Origin: Planctomycetota bacterium
GTDB taxonomy: Bacteria; Planctomycetota; Planctomycetia; Planctomycetales; Planctomycetaceae
Direction of reading: 5' to 3'
DNA length: 64,000 nt
Assembly: GCA_027618475.1 (NCBI GenBank)
Contig: JAQCEJ010000020.1
Span: forward strand, 1-64,000
A model generated the notes under the pieces. It did not search any database. It was given only the letters and a program-made list of their open reading frames with translations, and was not told the origin of the DNA. Made by a program: the position numbers and the translations under genes. Below, piece by piece: positions 1 to 9,053 of the stretch. Within the stretch, counting starts at the first letter, position 1, and each line of letters starts with the position of its first letter.

Positions 1-8
1 TTGAGTTG

Positions 9-26
9 GGCAGGCTCCCGCCTGCC
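9..26. repeat. GC-rich hairpin
   Basis: Seven-base perfect stem (GGCAGGC / GCCTGCC) with a four-base TCCC loop. It lies about 130 bases past the stop of the minus-strand phosphatase-like gene. No T-tract follows on either strand, so it is more likely a small intergenic palindrome than a terminator. The rest of bases 1-152 shows nothing recognisable. Confidence 0.4.
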
Positions 27-152
27 GTTCGTCTTCAATGACCCGTTCGCGAAATCGTGGTGTGATGGGATGTCATTGGCAAAAGAATTGCCTGCAGGCG
101 TATGCTCTACGGGACGAACTGGCATCGCCATTCTCTTTCGAGCGGCAAAGTA

Positions 153-1253
153 TCACTCCCCCCACACCCCCGGCAACGGTTCTGCCGCTTGAGGGACTGC
201 CGCGCGAAAATCTTCGCCGACGAGTTGGGCGATGGTTGCCGCGATCTGGCTTTGCGTGACTTCGACATTCTCGCGAATTCCCAGCGCCGGGGTCTTCGGT
301 CCCATCACCGCCATCCAGACGAATTCGGCACCGACGATCTCTTTGCCGTGGCTCGTCCAGTCGCTCAGGTTTTCGCCGCGGCCGTGATCGGTCGAGATGA
401 TCAGCGACGTGTTGTCCTTATACTCGGGCATGCTCTGCAATAACTCCCAGAGTTCCTGAATCTGACGATCGGCCTTGTTCGCGGCGTGCAGATACAAGTC
501 GTAACGGCGGCCGTGACCCCATTCGTCGGTTTCGCCGAGTCCGAGAAACAAGGCTTTGGGTTTGTGTTTCAGGATGTAGTCGCGGGTCAGTTCGACCGTA
601 AAGACGTCGATCTGGTTTCCTTCCCACAGGACGAGCGCGTTGTTGATGGCGTGGTTTAAGAGCATTTGCCGCTCGTTGAGAGGCTCATCGACGATCGGTC
701 CGGTCCCCGCATGGACGAAGATGCCGCTTCGTTCCTGATTGAGAATGAACGGAAACACGTCCCACGTCGCGAGAGCGGCGACACGCCCTTTGAAACGGTC
801 GCGCGTATTCAAAAACTCCAGCACGTTGATGTTGGGATTGTTGAATTTGTTGTTCGAATCGATTTGCTCGTCGGCGAATCCGACGAACATCTCGTTGTAG
901 CCGGGATACGAGAATTTAAAACTGTTGGTCAGCCGGGCGGCGGCACCGCACGTCGGGTCACCGAAAATTTGACCATTTTTGACGATGGTTTGCCACAAAA
1001 ACGGCATCAACGTTTCACGACGGGCTTCCGGGGTGTCACGCCAGAAACGTTCGCGAATGCCGTTGACGTTTTTCACGCCGGTATCGGGAGTGATAAATCG
1101 TTCTTCGGCACCGGTGAAGACCTCCTGCCAACGGAACCCATCGAGCACGACATAGACGACGTTGTCTTGTGCCGATGCTGAAACTGACAATCGGATTAAC
1201 AGCAGTGCCAATGTCGTGAGGACCACGAGCGGGAGTCGAGGATGACATCTCAT
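153..1253 (-). CDS. Secreted alkaline phosphatase superfamily protein
   Basis: A 366-residue protein of the alkaline phosphatase / type I phosphodiesterase fold. Residues 1 to about 28 form a signal peptide, so it probably acts in the periplasm. Metal-site landmarks are the early VVLDGFRW stretch, GETDEWGHG in the middle and IISTDHGRG late; SYPGYNEM is the likely nucleophile region. The frame stays open upstream to 1343, but the ATG at 1253 starts the signal peptide and is preceded by AAAGGGAA. The substrate cannot be read from the sequence: phosphate monoester, diester or sulfate ester are all possible for the superfamily. It is followed upstream, same strand, by an RraA-family gene 86 bases away. 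Confidence 0.8.
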   Translation of the reverse strand: MRCHPRLPLVVLTTLALLLIRLSVSASAQDNVVYVVLDGFRWQEVFTGAEERFITPDTGVKNVNGIRERFWRDTPEARRETLMPFLWQTIVKNGQIFGDPTCGAAARLTNSFKFSYPGYNEMFVGFADEQIDSNNKFNNPNINVLEFLNTRDRFKGRVAALATWDVFPFILNQERSGIFVHAGTGPIVDEPLNERQMLLNHAINNALVLWEGNQIDVFTVELTRDYILKHKPKALFLGLGETDEWGHGRRYDLYLHAANKADRQIQELWELLQSMPEYKDNTSLIISTDHGRGENLSDWTSHGKEIVGAEFVWMAVMGPKTPALGIRENVEVTQSQIAATIAQLVGEDFRAAVPQAAEPLPGVWGE

Positions 1254-1339
1254 GAATCGGTTCCCTTTCAGATGGAAATTGGCAGAGGAAGAGATGACCA
1301 CAAAAGTCGCTAAAGTGCCTCTCTGCGTCCTCAGCGATC

Positions 1340-2068
1340 TCACACCGGTTTCGGATGCGTCTTGCAGTATGCTTCGTATTCGGCGGCGGTTTGGTCGTTC
1401 ATGGGATATGTCCCCAATAATGGGGCTCCGCCGGCGATCTTGGCCGTGATGAAATCTTCGCGATGTTCCTGCAGGGCCGCTTCTTTAGCGACTTGATCGG
1501 CCAGATGACGCGGAATGACGACGACTCCTTCACCGTCGCCGACGAGAATATCGCCGGGATAAACGGCGACGCCACCGCAACCGATCGGAAGCTGCACATC
1601 GACCGGATGATGGATCGTCTTGTTCGTCGCGGCGTGAGGCGAGCGGGCATAAGCCGGGAAGTTCATCGCCGCAATTGTCGGGGCATCGCGAAAACATCCA
1701 TCGGTGACAATGCCGGCTGCGCCACGGACTTGCATCCGCGTGGCGAGAATGTTTCCCATCGTGCCGGCCCGTTCGTCGCCGCGAGCATCGATAACGAGCA
1801 CATCGCGGTCGCCGACACCCTCAATGGCGATGCGTTGTGGGTCGCGGGTGTTGTCGAAAACGAGGTTGTGATCGAGGTCTTCACGTGCCGGAATGTATCG
1901 CAGAGTAAACGCTTGACCGACCATTCTCAGCTGCGGAGAAAGCGGCTTGGCGCCGGTAATGAAGACATTCCACAGGCCGTGCTTCGCCAGTACTGTCGAA
2001 AGTGTCGCGGTGCTTGGCGTTGTGAGTAATTGCCAGGTGACGTCGGTAATCGGAAGAACGTCGGTCAT
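1340..2068 (-). CDS. RraA family protein (HMG aldolase / RNase E inhibitor-like fold)
   Basis: A 242-residue cytoplasmic protein of the RraA family, formerly mislabelled dimethylmenaquinone methyltransferase. The diagnostic region is VLVIDARGDERAGTMGN followed by GIVTDGCFRD, which matches the family's glycine-rich and D-G-x-x-R-D active-site segments that bind divalent metal and 2-oxo acid. Members include 4-hydroxy-4-methyl-2-oxoglutarate aldolases and proteins of unknown substrate. Residues 1-45 extend past the minimal RraA core, as in sugar-acid-associated members. The ATG at 2068 has AAAAGG upstream. It lies just upstream of the phosphatase-like gene on the same strand and may be co-transcribed with it. 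True RNase E regulation is unlikely outside proteobacteria. Confidence 0.8.
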   Translation of the reverse strand: MTDVLPITDVTWQLLTTPSTATLSTVLAKHGLWNVFITGAKPLSPQLRMVGQAFTLRYIPAREDLDHNLVFDNTRDPQRIAIEGVGDRDVLVIDARGDERAGTMGNILATRMQVRGAAGIVTDGCFRDAPTIAAMNFPAYARSPHAATNKTIHHPVDVQLPIGCGGVAVYPGDILVGDGEGVVVIPRHLADQVAKEAALQEHREDFITAKIAGGAPLLGTYPMNDQTAAEYEAYCKTHPKPV

Positions 2069-2445
2069 CGTGTAACCTTTTGGATTGATTGATTGTCATG
2101 TTACAGAAGTCGGTTGATAAAAACTCAACGCAGACGTCAATGAGGGGTACCCAGATTCGATGTCAATTCGATAACACATAGTCGCGAAACCGCAAATACT
2201 ACAGGAATTTCTGTCATTCCGACAGAGTGTAGAGTTGAAATGACACAGACCATGAACTCGCAACCTATTAATCCAAATGAAGTTACAACAGGCAACGCGG
2301 AATTCACATGTTTAACGGAACACTTTTTGCTAAAAATAGTGGTTGAAGAATCAAGAGAACAGGCGAGCCGTTTCTAACACTTACTGAAACCAATGCTTAC
2401 ATCACGCCCCAAGAAGCGAGTTTATCTCGAAAGCGAGGTTCAGTC
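2069..2445. other. Intergenic region between divergent genes
   Basis: 377 bases between the divergent RraA and TPR genes, so promoters for both should lie here. The only structure I see is a small hairpin, TCTGTC-ATTCC-GACAGA, at 2210-2226. No open frame with coding character was found. Confidence 0.5.
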
Positions 2446-2886
2446 ATGAAACCCGTCGAATATATTGTCTTTCCTGAAGTCGCGCCACTGGTTTTTCGAC
2501 ATCTGCAAGCAGCAGAAGGTTTTTTGGAGTTAGAACTGCCGGACAACGCCGCACAAGAGTTAACGCAGGTTCCCGATGCCGGTTCGATGGAAGGAATTCG
2601 CCATTTGTTGTGGGGCCGAACACTCAAAACCCAGGAGTTTTATCCCGCAGCAATCGATGCTTTACTCGAAGCGCTCAGGTATCACCCGTTCGAGTTTTCG
2701 GCAGAATTGTGGAAAACGATTGGCGAATGCTATGAACAGACCGGACAAGTAACGGCAGCAAAACAGGCCGCGGAACAGGCAGAAAGGGTTTCACACATGA
2801 ATGAAATCGTGGCGATTTTCTCATGTTCACAGCCTCGCACTCATCTCGGACTTTCTAATCGAATGTCCAAAGCAGACGTTGAGTAG
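2446..2886 (+). CDS. Small TPR-like protein
   Basis: A 146-residue soluble protein. Residues 45-115 carry the A/G/Y spacing of tetratricopeptide helices, for example LLWGRTLKTQEFYPAAIDALLEALRYHPF and ELWKTIGECYEQTGQVTAA read in pieces, so it is probably a helical protein-protein interaction module. The first 40 residues form a further helix pair. The last 30 residues, serine-rich and containing two cysteines, do not look like TPR. The ATG at 2446 has GAGG nine bases upstream. No signal peptide is seen. It stands alone and the 3033-3068 terminator lies 146 bases downstream. The partner is unknown. Confidence 0.65.
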   Translation: MKPVEYIVFPEVAPLVFRHLQAAEGFLELELPDNAAQELTQVPDAGSMEGIRHLLWGRTLKTQEFYPAAIDALLEALRYHPFEFSAELWKTIGECYEQTGQVTAAKQAAEQAERVSHMNEIVAIFSCSQPRTHLGLSNRMSKADVE

Positions 2887-3032
2887 CTGTTGGATTGAGT
2901 AATCTTTTCAAACGAGACCCAAAAGCCACAACATAGGAAAAATACCGCAACTGGGTTGTTTCTGGTAACACATTTCTCGCCAGCCCAGTAAAAGAATCTG
3001 TTGGGGAAAAGTCTTAAAGCGAATATACTGCC

Positions 3033-3068
3033 GCTTCCTCGGGACCATCGTTTCCCGAGGAAGCTTTT
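3033..3068 (+). terminator. Rho-independent terminator
   Basis: A perfect 12-base stem (GCTTCCTCGGGA at 3033-3044, TCCCGAGGAAGC at 3053-3064) with an 8-base loop and a TTTT run. It separates the TPR gene from the lipoprotein gene and probably ends the former's transcript. Confidence 0.8.
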
Positions 3069-3175
3069 CACCTGCCGTTCCCGCTTCACATCCCTCCGCC
3101 TATTTATCCTCGCTTAATTCCGTTTTGCCTGTCCATTGATACCATCCTGTTGAATTATCCCGCCCGGATTCCGTA

Positions 3176-4321
3176 ATGGATCGCTCCATTTCCATTCCCA
3201 AGTCTAATCACCGACATCGTGCGTTGCTGCATGGTCGCAAACTGAGGCAATTGGTGTCACTGCTATTTGGTGGTGTCATGTGTCTGATACTGTCGGGCTG
3301 TGGCAAAATGATTGCCCGCGAAGCGACGACGCAATTGCTGATTTCCGATTCCGTCGACCGCGCTATCGCCTCGGTTGATTTCAGCGATCTCAGCGGCAGA
3401 AAGATTTTCTTCGATACAACGTATTTGCAACCGGTTAAGGAAATTGGCTTTGTCAATTCACCATACGTTATCGGATCGCTACGTCAGCAGATGATTGCCT
3501 CCGGCTGTCTGCTTCAGGAAAAGAAGGAAGACGCTGAAATCATCGTAGAAGGGCGGATCGGTGCCCTGGGGGCCGACCAGCACGAAGTCATATACGGTGT
3601 GCCGGCAAACAATCTGCTAAATGCCGCATCCTCGGTGGTTCCTACAATGCCCCAACTGCCGACAGTCCCCGAAATTTCGATCGCAAAAAAGGACGATCAA
3701 ATGGCAGCCGCCAAGATCGCTCTCATTGCTTACGACCGCGAATCTCGCGAACCGATTTGGCAATCAGGAATTTCACAGGCGCGCAGTACGGCCCACTCGG
3801 AATGGTTACTCGGTGCGGGTCCGTTTCAGAGAGGTACCATTTATCGATATAAGCGATTTGCCGGGGCAAGAGGCTTTAACCTACCGCTCGTAAAGTCAGC
3901 GGATGATGACGATAGGATCAAATCGCGGCCGTATTTTAACGAACATCGATTTGCAAAGTCGAAACCGGTTTTGGCAGCTGAGCAGGTATCACCCGCAACC
4001 GATTCTGAAACGACTTCAGAGACCGACGCCGGCAAGGTCATTCCCGCTGGTGGCGAGCTCGAACAATCGACTGAAGAAACACCTCCTGAAGCGATCAAGC
4101 CTTCCGCCGATGCGAAACCGATTACGTCGTCCCACGCCGGTCCCAAAGGGGAGCCAAACACGGTGGACGACTGGAACGAAACGGACTCGACTCGCCATTC
4201 GACGTGGAGCGACGAGGAACTACAAATCGCCGATGATGAACTGTCGTTTCCGACATCGGACCTGAAAGTCGAAACTCCTCCTCGGAAGTTCAGACTTTTT
4301 CCCCGGCGTGCCACTCCCTAA
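3176..4321 (+). CDS. Lipoprotein of unknown function with acidic low-complexity tail
   Basis: A 381-residue protein. A basic N-terminus leads into a hydrophobic stretch that ends in the lipobox LSGC (cysteine near residue 42), so it is a predicted lipoprotein. Residues 45-225 form one globular domain with blocks such as SVDFSDLSGRKIFFDTTYL and AYDRESREPIWQSG. It resembles planctomycete lipoproteins grouped as DUF6655, an assignment from memory that should be treated as tentative. Residues 245-365 are rich in Ser, Thr, Glu and Pro with no predicted fold. The start follows the 3033 terminator by about 110 bases, so it has its own promoter. mnmG begins 135 bases downstream. Confidence 0.65.
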   Translation: MDRSISIPKSNHRHRALLHGRKLRQLVSLLFGGVMCLILSGCGKMIAREATTQLLISDSVDRAIASVDFSDLSGRKIFFDTTYLQPVKEIGFVNSPYVIGSLRQQMIASGCLLQEKKEDAEIIVEGRIGALGADQHEVIYGVPANNLLNAASSVVPTMPQLPTVPEISIAKKDDQMAAAKIALIAYDRESREPIWQSGISQARSTAHSEWLLGAGPFQRGTIYRYKRFAGARGFNLPLVKSADDDDRIKSRPYFNEHRFAKSKPVLAAEQVSPATDSETTSETDAGKVIPAGGELEQSTEETPPEAIKPSADAKPITSSHAGPKGEPNTVDDWNETDSTRHSTWSDEELQIADDELSFPTSDLKVETPPRKFRLFPRRATP

Positions 4322-4456
4322 TATTTGTGGAGTTGGTATGATGGGATGGCTGCCCGCCGCTTGTATTTCGTGAAAACGGTGCGATCGTGAGGCTTTACGT
4401 ACCGGTTTTGTGTTGAAATGCCCTTGCTATTTCGTTGCTGTTCCGAGAAATGTTGA

Positions 4457-6286
4457 ATGTCGATTTCCTATTATGAATATGATGCCGTCGTCGTCGGGGC
4501 CGGACACGCCGGCTGCGAAGCGGCATTAGCGCTTGCCCGGCTCGGGATTCGCACCGCTCTGCTGACCATGAACTGCGACATGGTCGGCGCGATGAGCTGT
4601 AATCCGGCAATTGGTGGTGTTGCCAAAGGACAGATCGTTCGTGAGATCGACGCCCTCGGCGGCGAAATGGGCAAAGTGATTGACGAAACCGGCATTCAAT
4701 TCCGTATGCTGAACCGTAGTAAGGGGGCCGCGATGCATAGCCCCCGCGCTCAGGCCGATAAAAAAGCATACCAGTTCAGTATGAAGCAGCGCGTCGAATC
4801 GCAAGACAATCTTTCGCTGCGCCAGGAGATGGCCGAAGAGATCCTCGTTGAGAACGGCAAAGTAACCGGACTTCGCGTTCGCGGAAACGGTGTCTATCGC
4901 TGCCAGACTCTCGTGCTGACCACCGGGACGTTTCTCCAGGCATTGATGCACACCGGTGAAGCCAAGACTCCAGGCGGACGCGCCGGAGAAGGGACAACCG
5001 GGGGTTTGTCGCAGTCGCTGGCTCAACTCGGCTTCGAACTGGAGCGATTCAAAACGGGCACACCTGCTCGACTGAACGGCAGAACGATCGATTACTCCGT
5101 CCTCGAAATTCAACCGGGTGACGACGAACCGCAACCTTTTTCATTTATGACCGAGCGGATCACACAAACGCAACTGCCGTGTTATTTAACGGTAACGAAT
5201 GCCGAGTGTCATGATGTGATTCGAGCAAACTTGCACCGAGCCCCGATGTACAGCGGACAGATCAATTCGACCGGACCGCGCTATTGCCCGTCGATCGAGG
5301 ACAAGGTCGTTCGCTTCGCCGATAAATCGTCGCATCAGATTTTCCTTGAACCCGAAGGACGTAATACACTTGAGGTCTATTGCAACGGTATCTCGACCAG
5401 CCTTCCCCGCGATGTGCAGGATGAGATGATCCATTCGATCCGCGGCTTGGAGAAAGCCGAAATCATGCGATACGGATATGCGGTCGAATACGACTTCGCC
5501 CCACCGACGCAATTGCATCCCTCGCTCGAAACGAAACGCGTCGCTGGTCTGTATTTTGCCGGTCAAATCAACGGCACGACTGGGTACGAAGAAGCAGCGG
5601 GGCAAGGTTTGCTCGCGGGAATCAACGCCGCTCTTAAACTCCAGGGTCGCGAGCCGCTGGTGCTCGATCGCAGTCAAGCGTATCTGGGAGTGCTGATTGA
5701 CGACCTCGTTACTAAGGGTGTCGACGAGCCGTATCGCATGTTTACGTCTCGTGCGGAATACCGATTATTGTTACGACACGACAACGCCGATCGCCGTCTG
5801 ACTCCGATCGGCCGAGAGATAGGGCTTGTTTCCGACGAACGATGGGAATCCTTTTCGCGACATCAGTCGGATATCGAACGTGCCAATGCGTTTCTTATCC
5901 ATCACCGGCATCACGGCCTGACTCTCGAAGAATGGCTTCGCCGCCCCGATTACGACTGGCAGGCGTTACATCAGCTTGCTCCCGAAATATCGGAACTGAA
6001 TGTCACCCCACGGGCGTCGGCGCAGGTCTCGATCGAAGTCAAATATCAGGGGTATATTCGCCGGCAGTCGCGAGAGATTGCCGAGCAGTCCAAAGTGGAA
6101 GTCGTCAAGATTCCCGAGACGTTCGATTTCCGCGCCGTGCCGCAATTGCGTGCCGAAGCCCGTGATAAACTGACGCGTGTTCGTCCCCGAAACCTCGGTC
6201 AAGCCGGCCGCATCAGTGGCATTACGCCATCCGACCTGACGGTACTGATGCTCTACCTGCATCAGCCGGAACGACTCAGTCGTTAG
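4457..6286 (+). CDS. mnmG: tRNA uridine-5-carboxymethylaminomethyl modification enzyme MnmG (GidA)
   Basis: A 609-residue protein close to the usual ~630 of MnmG. With MnmE it installs the (carboxymethyl)aminomethyl group on wobble U34 of certain tRNAs, using FAD and folate. The N-terminal dinucleotide fold reads VVVGAGHAGCEAALA at residues 11-25, followed by the family block NPAIGGVAKGQIVREIDALGG near residue 50. Other family landmarks are the FKTGTPARL segment near residue 200 and AGQINGTTGYEEAAGQG near residue 370. The C-terminal helical domain is present (residues 470-605). The ATG at 4457 gives the standard N-terminus. No mnmE lies nearby, so the gene is monocistronic in this window. Confidence 0.97.
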   Translation: MSISYYEYDAVVVGAGHAGCEAALALARLGIRTALLTMNCDMVGAMSCNPAIGGVAKGQIVREIDALGGEMGKVIDETGIQFRMLNRSKGAAMHSPRAQADKKAYQFSMKQRVESQDNLSLRQEMAEEILVENGKVTGLRVRGNGVYRCQTLVLTTGTFLQALMHTGEAKTPGGRAGEGTTGGLSQSLAQLGFELERFKTGTPARLNGRTIDYSVLEIQPGDDEPQPFSFMTERITQTQLPCYLTVTNAECHDVIRANLHRAPMYSGQINSTGPRYCPSIEDKVVRFADKSSHQIFLEPEGRNTLEVYCNGISTSLPRDVQDEMIHSIRGLEKAEIMRYGYAVEYDFAPPTQLHPSLETKRVAGLYFAGQINGTTGYEEAAGQGLLAGINAALKLQGREPLVLDRSQAYLGVLIDDLVTKGVDEPYRMFTSRAEYRLLLRHDNADRRLTPIGREIGLVSDERWESFSRHQSDIERANAFLIHHRHHGLTLEEWLRRPDYDWQALHQLAPEISELNVTPRASAQVSIEVKYQGYIRRQSREIAEQSKVEVVKIPETFDFRAVPQLRAEARDKLTRVRPRNLGQAGRISGITPSDLTVLMLYLHQPERLSR

Positions 6287-6375
6287 GCAAGGTTTCATAA
6301 TCCGGTTGACGTCTGCAGCCAACGTCTGTTCTTTCACGAAATCCGCTGAGACCGATCCGCTTCTCGCATTCGTCG

Positions 6376-7305
6376 TTATTCATCATTCGTCGCCGTATTG
6401 GGTTCTTTGACGTCGGCCGACCCTGGGATGACTTCCGTCAGATCGCTTCCCAGAATTGATGGGCACCAGTATTTCTCGATATGTTCAACCGCAAGTTCGG
6501 TCCCGCGGGCATGGCTGACGTACGGCGGCTTGCGCGGGTCGTACATCGCATCGGTCAGATCGCGAGCCAGAACCACATTCTTCCCGAGCCGCACCATCTG
6601 ACGGATGCCAAACGAGCGTCCCAAGACGCAATAGTGCGTGTGCACGCCCATCAGCACGACGTTTTTGATTCCCTGCTGCTCGATAAAGTTGTAGATCTCG
6701 ACGCCGTTGTCGCTGATGCCGTCGTAACCGACGATTTTGATCGCGGGGTGCTGACGGCGGCTGGTCTTTTCGTCTCCCGCGTAGATCGGATCGTCGCAGG
6801 CATCGACGACGCTGTGCGAATAGGGAATCGGATACTCGGCTTCGCGCTCGGGGTCGAGATAACACCAACCCTCGATCGGCACCGGCGATTTTACTTCGGG
6901 GGCGGCTTTGATCCGTCGTCGTTGTGGCGTCTTTTCGTAATGCTCCATCCCTGAACTGGGGGAATGAATGATCGTTACGCCGAGCGACCGCGCCACCGAG
7001 ATCACGCGGTTCATCTCGGGTGCCATCACGTCGACGCGGTGCGCCGACATCTTGCAGGGATGATCTTCCCACATATCGCAGACGATGATCGCGGTCTCGG
7101 AGGCGTTCCATTCAATATCCCCTTCGATCACTTCAAACTCGCCGCTCTTCGGTTCGACCTCTTGCCGCTCGCGCACATGCAGCCGAAGCACGCCGGGGAC
7201 TTTGGGCTGATTCGGAATGGCGATGCCGGTAATATCGTCGGCAACGGCAAAACCGGCGGACAACGCAAGCGCCAGACTGGACAGCAGACAAATGAAAGCG
7301 TTCAT
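6376..7305 (-). CDS. Secreted isochorismatase-fold cysteine hydrolase
   Basis: A 309-residue protein with a clear signal peptide (residues 1-22, ending AGFAVA). The isochorismatase-like domain is shown by AIIVCDMWEDHPCK, which supplies the catalytic Asp, and by GVHTHYCVLGRSFG, which supplies the nucleophilic Cys. Family members hydrolyse nicotinamide, ureides or other amides; the substrate here is unknown. Compared with nicotinamidase it carries a long insertion between the catalytic Asp and Cys, and export is unusual for the family. The frame opens at 7365, but the ATG at 7305 starts the signal peptide and has GGAG upstream. It is divergent from the methyltransferase gene, with about 100 bases shared for promoters. 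Confidence 0.8.
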   Translation of the reverse strand: MNAFICLLSSLALALSAGFAVADDITGIAIPNQPKVPGVLRLHVRERQEVEPKSGEFEVIEGDIEWNASETAIIVCDMWEDHPCKMSAHRVDVMAPEMNRVISVARSLGVTIIHSPSSGMEHYEKTPQRRRIKAAPEVKSPVPIEGWCYLDPEREAEYPIPYSHSVVDACDDPIYAGDEKTSRRQHPAIKIVGYDGISDNGVEIYNFIEQQGIKNVVLMGVHTHYCVLGRSFGIRQMVRLGKNVVLARDLTDAMYDPRKPPYVSHARGTELAVEHIEKYWCPSILGSDLTEVIPGSADVKEPNTATNDE

Positions 7306-7408
7306 AGTTCGATTCTCCGCAGAACGAGTAGAATCAGTTCGATTAACGATGCTATCATATGCCACGCATCAACCGATCACAATTAACCTGCTATTCCGAA
7401 GACAAGCG

Positions 7409-7996
7409 ATGTCTCTAAACGACCGGGAACGTTGGGATCAGAAATACAGCGACCGGATGGTACCCGATCTCGTCATGGCCGATGAATGGCTGATGGATCA
7501 CGCTGCAAAATCAAACAGGGGTCGGGCAATCGATTTAGCCTGCGGTTTGGGGCACAATGCAATTTGGCTCGCGCAACAAGGGTGGCAAGTCGACGCCGTT
7601 GATATTTCACCCGTGGGTCTGTCGATCGCAAAAAAGTTTGCGATGATTCAATCGACAGACGTCAATTTTATCTGCGCCGACTTGGAAGGACTTTTTTTGG
7701 TATATCATCAGCAAATGGAAACGTCTTACGATCTCGTATCGGTCTTTCGTTTTCTTGACCGCGAGCACCTGCCGGAAATCATCCCACGCTTGCTCAAGCC
7801 GGGAGGATTGCTGATTTACGAAACATTCAGTCGCAAACAACTCGATCGGGACGACAGTCATATTAAAGACGCACGGTTTACGCTGTCGCCGGGGGAACTT
7901 CCTCGGCTTTACTCATCCCTGAGTGTTGTCGCACACGAAGAGGTGGATCTTTCTGACCGCTGCGTGGACAGACTTTTAGCGAGACGCGAATCTTAA
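7409..7996 (+). CDS. Class I SAM-dependent methyltransferase (TehB-like)
   Basis: A 195-residue cytoplasmic protein with the Rossmann methyltransferase motifs in order: motif I AIDLACGLGHNAIWLA (residues 40-55), acidic residue after motif II in VDAVDIS, and the post-I segment LLKPGGLLIYETFS. Length and sequence resemble the tellurite-resistance TehB / thiopurine methyltransferase-like group, but the acceptor cannot be inferred. The frame extends upstream to 7217, where it would overlap the divergent hydrolase gene; the ATG at 7409 gives the usual N-terminus for the family. It ends one base before the convergent universal stress protein gene. Confidence 0.85.
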   Translation: MSLNDRERWDQKYSDRMVPDLVMADEWLMDHAAKSNRGRAIDLACGLGHNAIWLAQQGWQVDAVDISPVGLSIAKKFAMIQSTDVNFICADLEGLFLVYHQQMETSYDLVSVFRFLDREHLPEIIPRLLKPGGLLIYETFSRKQLDRDDSHIKDARFTLSPGELPRLYSSLSVVAHEEVDLSDRCVDRLLARRES

Positions 7997-7997
7997 T

Positions 7998-8438
7998 TCA
8001 TTCCGCGTTGTGAGTCCGCAGCACGAGCACCGGGCATTTCGCATGACGAAGCACGCGTTCGGTCACCGAGCCGAGAATCACACGTTTGACCCCGTGGTAT
8101 CCGTGCGATGGGATGACGATCAGATCAGCCTTATGCCGTTCGGCGTAATCGGCGATTTCGAGTCCGGGATCGCCGACCTCGATTGCCACGTGTGCGCCAG
8201 CGAGGTTTCGGGTCATAATCAATTTGTCGAACTCTTGCTGCACGTGGTTCTTGCGAGTTTTCTCGTCGATGTTCCCCCAGATCACCGCCGGAGAAGCCGT
8301 TTCCAAAGGAAACATGACATGCAACAGATGCACGTTTTCCGTCGCGCCGGCAAGTTCGAGAGCCACGGCAATCGTATTCGCACTGTCGGCAGAGAAGTCG
8401 ACCGGAACCACAACCGTTTTTTTGGGCAACCAGCTCAT
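7998..8438 (-). CDS. Universal stress protein, UspA family
   Basis: A 146-residue protein forming one Usp domain. The N-terminal strand reads TVVVPVDFSADS and the C-terminal ATP-binding signature G-x2-G-x9-G-S appears as GYHGVKRVILGSVTERV, so it belongs to the nucleotide-binding class. It is probably a cytoplasmic dimer involved in stress adaptation; specific function is unknown. The ATG at 8438 has AAGGAA upstream. It converges with the methyltransferase gene with no room for a separate terminator, so the two transcripts must overlap. Confidence 0.93.
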   Translation of the reverse strand: MSWLPKKTVVVPVDFSADSANTIAVALELAGATENVHLLHVMFPLETASPAVIWGNIDEKTRKNHVQQEFDKLIMTRNLAGAHVAIEVGDPGLEIADYAERHKADLIVIPSHGYHGVKRVILGSVTERVLRHAKCPVLVLRTHNAE

Positions 8439-8607
8439 AGATTGTTCCTTCGGTTCTATTTCAATCGGGTGGTGAAGATCAGTGGATTACCTCAAAAAAG
8501 GCATGACGGCGGAAGACGGTGGTTTCGACCGAGGGACGGTTTGACGTGTGAACGACGAAACGGTTTGTATTCAAAACCGGTATTCAGCCTCGGAGAGGCG
8601 ATCGTCA

Positions 8608-8772
8608 ATAGCCTGGGGCGGAAGCCCCAGGTGGTCGAATGCCCCGTTGTACTTGAGCCCCGTGAGGGGCGACAGACGAGAATTTCGGCATTGTTTTCCA
8701 TTCGCCTGTCGCCCCTTTCGGGGCTACTCGCAACGCTCGGCAATCGGTCCTGGGGCTTCCGCCCCAGGCTAT
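8608..8772. repeat. Nested palindromic intergenic element (165 bp)
   Basis: Two perfect 24-base terminal inverted repeats (8608-8631 and 8749-8772), each itself a hairpin (CCTGGGGC-GGAA-GCCCCAGG and its reverse), flank an inner pair (8656-8675 and 8706-8725) that matches at 18 of 20 bases and is again self-complementary. The whole folds as a cruciform-like or MITE/BIME-like unit. It lies between the Usp and symporter genes in a 615-base stretch (8439-9053) that has no gene; the remainder of that stretch shows nothing I recognise. No transposase is present, so any mobility would be in trans. Confidence 0.75.
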
Positions 8773-9053
8773 AAACGGCCACTCCTTCGGAGTTTAGACA
8801 CCTTACATTCATACGGCTGCCTTAACTATTGGATTGCGGGCAACGCCTGCGCTGTGTTTCTCTCTTCTTATTGATATACCGAGTTCGCAGAAACGAGATC
8901 GCTCAGATTCTTCTCATCTCCGCCTTTTCCTCAGTACACTCTATGGTGAAGAAGGTCTTTTTCCGACATCAATTCTCTTTCGTAATTTTTGCGACTTTTG
9001 CGTTTCCTCGTGGTTAATCTTCCTCGCTATCTCACGTACCTCTATTGACGCCG

